NCBI GenBank assembly: GCA_016199015.1
Contig: JACQHN010000573.1
Span: forward strand, 1 to 10,143
Origin: Nitrospira defluvii
Lineage (GTDB): Bacteria; Nitrospirota; Nitrospiria; Nitrospirales; Nitrospiraceae
Direction: 5' to 3'
Length of the DNA stretch: 10,143 nucleotides
Notes under the pieces: generated by a model
The model's database searches: none
Seen by the model: only the letters and a program-made list of their open reading frames with translations
What the model was told of the DNA's origin: nothing
Translations under genes and position numbers: made by a program
In this document: positions 6,875 through 10,143 of the stretch, piece after piece
Layout of the letters: each line of letters starts with the position of its first letter
Numbering within the stretch: position 1 is the first letter of the stretch

Positions 6875-8032
6875 ATGAACCAGTCCACTGTGCAGAGCAC
6901 CCATCCAGACCAGACCGCCACGGTCTTCGTCGCTGCCAGCGAAACAGACTCGAATCTGTATTATGCCACGCGGTTTATTGCGCCCGATCCCTTCATCTAT
7001 CTCGAAGTGAAGGGCGAACGGTTCATGATCATGAGCGACCTGGAAGTCGACCGGGCGCGCCACCAGGCGACGGTCGATCGCGTGTTGTCCTATTCCGATC
7101 TGGAACGGCGCGCAAAAGCGCTAGGGGTGAAGGATCCCGGCACCATCGACGTGATTCATCTGGTCCTGCAAGACACCGGTTTGACGGAGATCCTGGTACC
7201 CTCAACGTTTCCCTTTCTCCATGCAAGCCGGCTGCAGGAACTCGGCTACACACTTCGCACCAAACGCGAACCGTTTTATGAACGCCGTGTCGTGAAATCA
7301 GACGAGGAAGTCCGGCACATTGAAGCCGCGCAACGGGCCACCGAAACGGCGGTCGCCGCCGCGCACCAGAGCCTCCGGCGCGCCGAGATCCGCGACAACT
7401 ATCTCTGGCTGGACGGGGAACTCCTCACATCGGAGCGCGTGAAGAAACTGATCAACGTCGCACTGATGGAATGCGATTGCGTCGCCCAACATACCATCGT
7501 GGCAGGCGGGGAGCAGGCCTGCGATCCGCACGACGAAGGCAGTGGCCCGCTGCCGGCCCATCGCAGCATTATTTTCGATGTCTTTCCTCGATCCGCCGAC
7601 TCGCGCTACTTTGCCGACATGTCCCGCACGGTGGTCCGGGGCAAGGCCTCTCCGGAATTGACGCGGCTCTATCACGCGGTCAAGGATGCCCAGGAGGAAG
7701 CCATCACCAAGATTCGTGACGGCGCCGACGGCGCGGTGATCCATCAAGGCATTTGCGATCGCTTTGAGAACGCCGGTTACAAAACCGGCCTGGTGAATGG
7801 ACGGATGCAAGGCTACTTTCATGGCACCGGCCATGGCGTCGGCTTGGACATTCATGAATCGCCCCGCATCAGCCGAACCGGCTCGTTGCTCCAAGAGGGG
7901 CATGTGGTGACCGTCGAACCGGGGCTGTATTATCCAGGCCTCGGCGCCGTCCGCATCGAAGACATGGTTCTCGTCACCAAGGACGGCTGCCGGAACCTCA
8001 CGAACTTTCCGAAAGTCTTCGAACTCGACTGA
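6875..8032 (+). CDS. M24 family metallopeptidase (Xaa-Pro aminopeptidase-like)
   Basis: A 385-residue protein of the pita-bread M24 family, which includes aminopeptidase P; such enzymes remove the N-terminal residue ahead of proline. All five dinuclear-metal ligands are visible: Asp235 (SIIFDVFPR), Asp248 (YFADMSRTVV), His320 (HGTGHGVGLDIHE), Glu348 (VTVEPGLYY) and Glu362 (VRIEDMV). The second conserved His, in DIHE, is also present. The N-terminal ~150 residues are the creatinase-like non-catalytic domain. No signal peptide is seen, so it is probably cytoplasmic. I chose ATG 6875; an in-frame GTG at 6839 would add 12 residues, and neither has a good ribosome binding site. It lies 51 bp after the AsmA gene on the same strand and may share its transcript. 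Active-site completeness predicts a working enzyme; substrate preference is inferred. Confidence 0.9.
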   Translation: MNQSTVQSTHPDQTATVFVAASETDSNLYYATRFIAPDPFIYLEVKGERFMIMSDLEVDRARHQATVDRVLSYSDLERRAKALGVKDPGTIDVIHLVLQDTGLTEILVPSTFPFLHASRLQELGYTLRTKREPFYERRVVKSDEEVRHIEAAQRATETAVAAAHQSLRRAEIRDNYLWLDGELLTSERVKKLINVALMECDCVAQHTIVAGGEQACDPHDEGSGPLPAHRSIIFDVFPRSADSRYFADMSRTVVRGKASPELTRLYHAVKDAQEEAITKIRDGADGAVIHQGICDRFENAGYKTGLVNGRMQGYFHGTGHGVGLDIHESPRISRTGSLLQEGHVVTVEPGLYYPGLGAVRIEDMVLVTKDGCRNLTNFPKVFELD

Positions 8033-8050
8033 GCGCACCATGTCGTGATT

Positions 8051-8154
8051 TGGAGATTGGGTGATCTTGTGAAGTGAGAATCGAGACTATGACCTGATGG
8101 AACCTGACAAAGACTGCGTTTCTTCGTCACTTCACAAAATCACCAGATCGCCAG
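8051..8154. repeat. Long inverted repeat in the peptidase-SdhB spacer
   Basis: Left arm 8051-8077, with core GGTGATCTTGTGAAGTGA, pairs with right arm 8127-8154, whose reverse complement has core GGTGATTTTGTGAAGTGA. About 23 bp match with only a few differences, around a loop of roughly 50 bases. It could be a palindromic mobile repeat, different in sequence from the 5-193 type, or an RNA hairpin. There is no T-run after it, so it is not a standard terminator. The right arm ends 18 bases before the SdhB start. Confidence 0.65.
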
Positions 8155-8172
8155 TTTGAAACTCCCTCGCTC

Positions 8173-9147
8173 ATGCGTCTCTCCTTCACCATCCAGCGCT
8201 TCAACCCCGAAACCGATCACCATCCGCATCAGGAAGATTATCGTCTGGACATCGGACGAGGCATGACTGTTCTTGAAGCCCTGATCCGTATCAAGAACGA
8301 ACTCGACGGCAGCCTCTCCCTGCGGTATTCCTGTCGCTCCGCCATATGCGGGTCCTGCGCCATGCACATCAACGGCACGGAGAAACTGGCCTGCCGCACC
8401 TCGATTCGCAAAGAATTCGAGCGCCACGGCAGGATCTCGATCGACCCGCTGCCGAACCTCCCCATCATCAAGGATTTGGTCGTCGATATGTCCCCATTCT
8501 GGGACAAGATCCGCGCCGTCACTCCCTGGCTGACTTCGATCACACACCCCACCAGGCGGTATGGCTCATTCGGACAACTTCAGCTGCTTCCGGAGACCTA
8601 CCAGTTTCACAATGTGGATGCCTGCATCATGTGCGGGGCCTGCGTGGCCGCCTGCACCTCGCATGAAGTCTCGCCGGACTTTCTCGGCCCCGCGGCTCTC
8701 GCGAAAGCAGAACGCTTCGTCGCCGACCCGCGTGAACCGGCTGCCGCCAAGCAGGCGCGATTGACCGCCCTTCAAGAGGCTCACGGCATCTGGGATTGCA
8801 CCCGCTGCAACATGTGCGTTCAAGTCTGCCCCAAAGATGTCCAGCCGATGGAGGCGATCATTCGATTGCGCCGCTCCGCACTCCAGCATGGCTTGACCTC
8901 AACCGAAGGAGCCCGCCACATCACCGGCTTCGTCGACCTCGTTCGGCATGAAGGGCGCCTGAATGAAGCGCTGATGCCGTTGAAGGTGATTGGGGTGGAT
9001 ATTCGGCGCCTCCTGAGCGTGATGCCCTTGGGGATACGTATGTGGCTGAAAGGCAAAGTGCCGTCGCCCTTCGGCCATACCGTTCCGGGGATCGAGCAGA
9101 TCCGCGCCATCTTCTCCGCCGCCCGCCGTCTGGCGCGACGCGTCTGA
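8173..9147 (+). CDS. sdhB: Succinate dehydrogenase/fumarate reductase iron-sulfur subunit (SdhB/FrdB-like)
   Basis: A 324-residue electron-transfer subunit that would carry electrons between a flavoprotein (succinate/fumarate site) and a quinone-side membrane subunit. The N-terminal ferredoxin domain has the [2Fe-2S] set C54, C59, C62, C74 (SCRSAICGSC, then KLAC). The C-terminal domain has C151-C154-C157-C161 (CIMCGACVAAC) and C209-C212-C215-C219 (CTRCNMCVQVCP). In ordinary SdhB the second position of that last motif is not Cys and a [3Fe-4S] cluster forms; here CxxCxxCxxxCP predicts a second [4Fe-4S], as in archaeal type-E and related enzymes. Residues ~240-324 are an extension absent from the common ~240-residue SdhB (for example RLNEALMPLKVIG, then PLGIRMWLKGK). 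No flavoprotein or membrane subunit gene is in the window. ATG 8173 has no clear ribosome binding site. The stop is five bases before archease. It could serve the reductive TCA cycle if this is Nitrospira. Confidence 0.88.
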   Translation: MRLSFTIQRFNPETDHHPHQEDYRLDIGRGMTVLEALIRIKNELDGSLSLRYSCRSAICGSCAMHINGTEKLACRTSIRKEFERHGRISIDPLPNLPIIKDLVVDMSPFWDKIRAVTPWLTSITHPTRRYGSFGQLQLLPETYQFHNVDACIMCGACVAACTSHEVSPDFLGPAALAKAERFVADPREPAAAKQARLTALQEAHGIWDCTRCNMCVQVCPKDVQPMEAIIRLRRSALQHGLTSTEGARHITGFVDLVRHEGRLNEALMPLKVIGVDIRRLLSVMPLGIRMWLKGKVPSPFGHTVPGIEQIRAIFSAARRLARRV

Positions 9148-9152
9148 CAGGC

Positions 9153-9593
9153 ATGCCCGGCACGTTCAGATTCCTCGACGATATCGCGCTGGCCGATATG
9201 GCGTTCGACGCCGAGGGAGATTCTCTTTCAGCGCTCTTCGGCGCCGCGACAGAAGCCCTCCTCGAAAGCCTGGCTGATCCGACCAGCGTCGCCCAAACCT
9301 GGCGGCACGTGATTGACATGGAAGAGCCGGACATCCCCACGCTCCTCTTCGAATGGCTAGGAAGACTGGTCTATTTGAAGGACGCGCAGAGCGTGGTCTT
9401 TCACCGGGTCTCATTGTCTCTGGAGCAGCGGCCCAAGCAATCCTCCTGGCATCTCCATGCCGATGTGATTGGAGCCCCGGTAGATCCTGTGACACAAGAA
9501 CTACGATCCGATGTAAAGGGTGTCACCAAACATCTCTACGCCGTGACGCAGGATGGGACCAGATGGAAAGCGAGAGTCGTTTTGGACGTATGA
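9153..9593 (+). CDS. Archease (RtcB ligase activator)
   Basis: A 146-residue protein matching the archease family. It opens FRFLDDIALADMAFDAEGDS, the bacterial variant of the usual FLDHTAD start. It continues with SLSALFGAATEALL, LLFEWLGRLVYL, then LRSDVKGVTKHLYAV and the closing WKARVVLDV. Archease promotes guanylylation of the RNA ligase RtcB and lets it turn over repeatedly, and rtcB is the next gene, which strongly supports the call. ATG 9153 lies five bases after the SdhB stop, with only a weak CAGG upstream, so translation may depend on coupling to sdhB. The frame is open further upstream to 9042, but that part overlaps sdhB and has no family resemblance. The last codons and stop fall inside a 12-bp direct repeat shared with the rtcB start. 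Cytoplasmic. Confidence 0.88.
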   Translation: MPGTFRFLDDIALADMAFDAEGDSLSALFGAATEALLESLADPTSVAQTWRHVIDMEEPDIPTLLFEWLGRLVYLKDAQSVVFHRVSLSLEQRPKQSSWHLHADVIGAPVDPVTQELRSDVKGVTKHLYAVTQDGTRWKARVVLDV

Positions 9594-9594
9594 A
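9583..9594 (+). repeat. 12-bp direct repeat, left copy (archease stop)
   Basis: TGGACGTATGAA, identical to 9752-9763. This copy holds the last archease codons and its TGA stop (9591-9593). Together the two copies look like a target-site duplication around the inserted segment. Confidence 0.8.
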
Positions 9595-9751
9595 CGATCA
9601 CCACGTGACATCGCAACCTTGAAGGAGGATGCTCAAAGAGGATCGCCAACTAAGCCGCAGGGAACGAAGGCCCTGAGGCGTACTCAGTACGGTACGTCGA
9701 GGGGACTGAGCGACCGAGAACGACGTTGGAGGCCTTTTTCAGCATCCGAAG
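9595..9751. mobile_element. Inserted segment separating archease and rtcB
   Basis: This 157-bp segment lies between the two identical 12-bp copies. It consists of 31 bp with no repeat resemblance (9595-9625) and then the palindromic repeat copy 2. A frame of 69 codons passes through it, but it is not protein-like. The asymmetry, with spare sequence on one side only, is not explained by a simple insertion of the palindrome alone. Confidence 0.55.
9626..9748. repeat. Palindromic interspersed repeat, copy 2
   Basis: A 123-bp relative of the element at 5-193. The left arm AGGATGCTCAAAGAGG (from 9626) pairs with the right arm CCTTTTTCAGCATCC (ending 9747), and GCCAAC pairs with GTTGG further in. 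The middle GAGGCGTACTCAGTACG contains its own small palindrome, and the right half shares GACTGAGCGA and CGAGAACG with copy 1. It lacks about 65 bp of the centre of copy 1. It ends 11 bases before the rtcB start. Confidence 0.7.
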
Positions 9752-9763
9752 TGGACGTATGAA
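9752..9763 (+). repeat. 12-bp direct repeat, right copy (rtcB start)
   Basis: TGGACGTATGAA, identical to 9583-9594. Its ATG (9759-9761) is the rtcB start, whereas in the left copy the same ATGA holds the archease stop. Confidence 0.8.
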
Positions 9764-10143
9764 ACTCCAAACAGACATGCAGGTCAATCGGGTCAGCGAC
9801 TACATCTGGGAAATTCCGCCGTCGGAAAAACCGGGGATGCTGGTCCCCGCACGAATCTATGCCAGCGCGGCCATTCTGACGGCGATGGATCGAGGGGTCT
9901 TCGATCAGGTCACCAACGTGGCCTGTCTACCCGGTATCCATCGTTACGCCCTCTGCATGCCGGATGGACATTGGGGGTACGGCTTTCCCATCGGTGGTGT
10001 GGCGGCATTCAATCCTGAGGATGGAGTCATCTCACCCGGCGGCGTCGGCTACGATATCAACTGCGGGATGCGGCTGATCCGTACCGACTTGTCGCTTTCT
10101 GAGGTGCAACCGAAACTGGAACTCCTAATGACGGAACTCTTCC
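9759..10143 (+). CDS. rtcB: RtcB RNA-splicing ligase (5' part, runs off the window)
   Basis: The first 128 residues of RtcB, cut by the window end. RtcB joins RNA ends bearing 2',3'-cyclic phosphate or 3'-phosphate to 5'-OH ends, using GTP and Mn2+, in tRNA splicing or RNA repair. [18 protein letters not shown] followed by [16 protein letters not shown] is the diagnostic block; Asp99 and Cys102 correspond to the first two manganese ligands. The early stretch YIWEIPP followed by MLVPARIYA resembles the longer, archaeal-like RtcB type. The His ligands and the guanylylated His lie beyond the window. ATG 9759 sits in the 12-bp direct repeat and has no good ribosome binding site, fitting a start once coupled to the archease stop and now displaced by the repeat element. 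Full length cannot be judged here. Confidence 0.93.
   Translation, partial: MKLQTDMQVNRVSDYIWEIPPSEKPGMLVPARIYASAAILTAMDRGVFDQVTNVACLPGIHRYALCMPDGHWGYGFPIGGVAAFNPEDGVISPGGVGYDINCGMRLIRTDLSLSEVQPKLELLMTELF

Noticed and set aside
7298..8041. 247-codon minus-strand open frame
   Set aside because: It is the antisense shadow of the M24 peptidase, whose five metal ligands fix the coding strand.
9042..9152. 37-codon N-terminal extension of archease
   Set aside because: It overlaps the conserved C-terminal part of the SdhB-like protein, and archease proteins start at the FRFLD-type strand.
9553..9762. 69-codon open frame across the archease-rtcB spacer
   Set aside because: It passes through the repeat element in a frame unlike protein, and the rtcB start explains the end.

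Overview
The window looks like a chromosomal stretch of a GC-rich, Gram-negative bacterium, most likely a Nitrospira or close relative (phylum Nitrospirota). This is inferred from the gene content (AsmA-type envelope protein, SdhB/FrdB-type iron-sulfur subunit with a long C-terminal tail, archease plus RtcB) and from a palindromic intergenic repeat beginning AGGATGC..AAA..GG, a style I associate with Nitrospira. No rRNA, tRNA, CRISPR array, transposase or phage gene was found.

The left third (1-1944) is accessory and eroded. It holds a 190-bp palindromic repeat (5-193), a small intact DUF4926-type gene (274-504), the stop-ridden 3' remnant of an MFS transporter gene (595-828, minus), an unassigned stretch, a Nudix gene (1179-1682) whose catalytic box has lost two key glutamates, and what looks like the first ~20 codons of a lost sugar-nucleotidyltransferase gene (from 1848). 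The MFS remnant is clearly homologous to the 3' end of the intact MFS gene 1.3 kb away, so the Nudix gene lies between a dead and a live copy of the same transporter tail.

The middle (1945-6823) is a divergent pair: an MFS transporter of the anion:cation symporter type (minus strand, GTG start near 3189) and a large AsmA/YhdP-like protein (plus strand, GTG start at 3413) expected to act in the cell envelope. Each has a GGAGG Shine-Dalgarno just before its GTG.

The right third is a plus-strand run: an M24 (Xaa-Pro aminopeptidase-like) metallopeptidase, a 140-bp spacer with a long inverted repeat, an SdhB/FrdB-like subunit with CxxCxxCxxxCP in its second cluster motif, archease, and the 5' end of rtcB (RNA 3'-phosphate/5'-OH ligase). 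Archease is the known activator of RtcB, so those two form a functional pair.

The most striking structure is between archease and rtcB. A second copy of the palindromic repeat sits there, and the inserted segment is bracketed by a perfect 12-bp direct repeat that contains both the archease stop and the rtcB start. The simplest reading is that the two genes once overlapped by ATGA and a mobile repeat separated them while leaving both reading frames intact. I did not find a convincing new multi-gene system.
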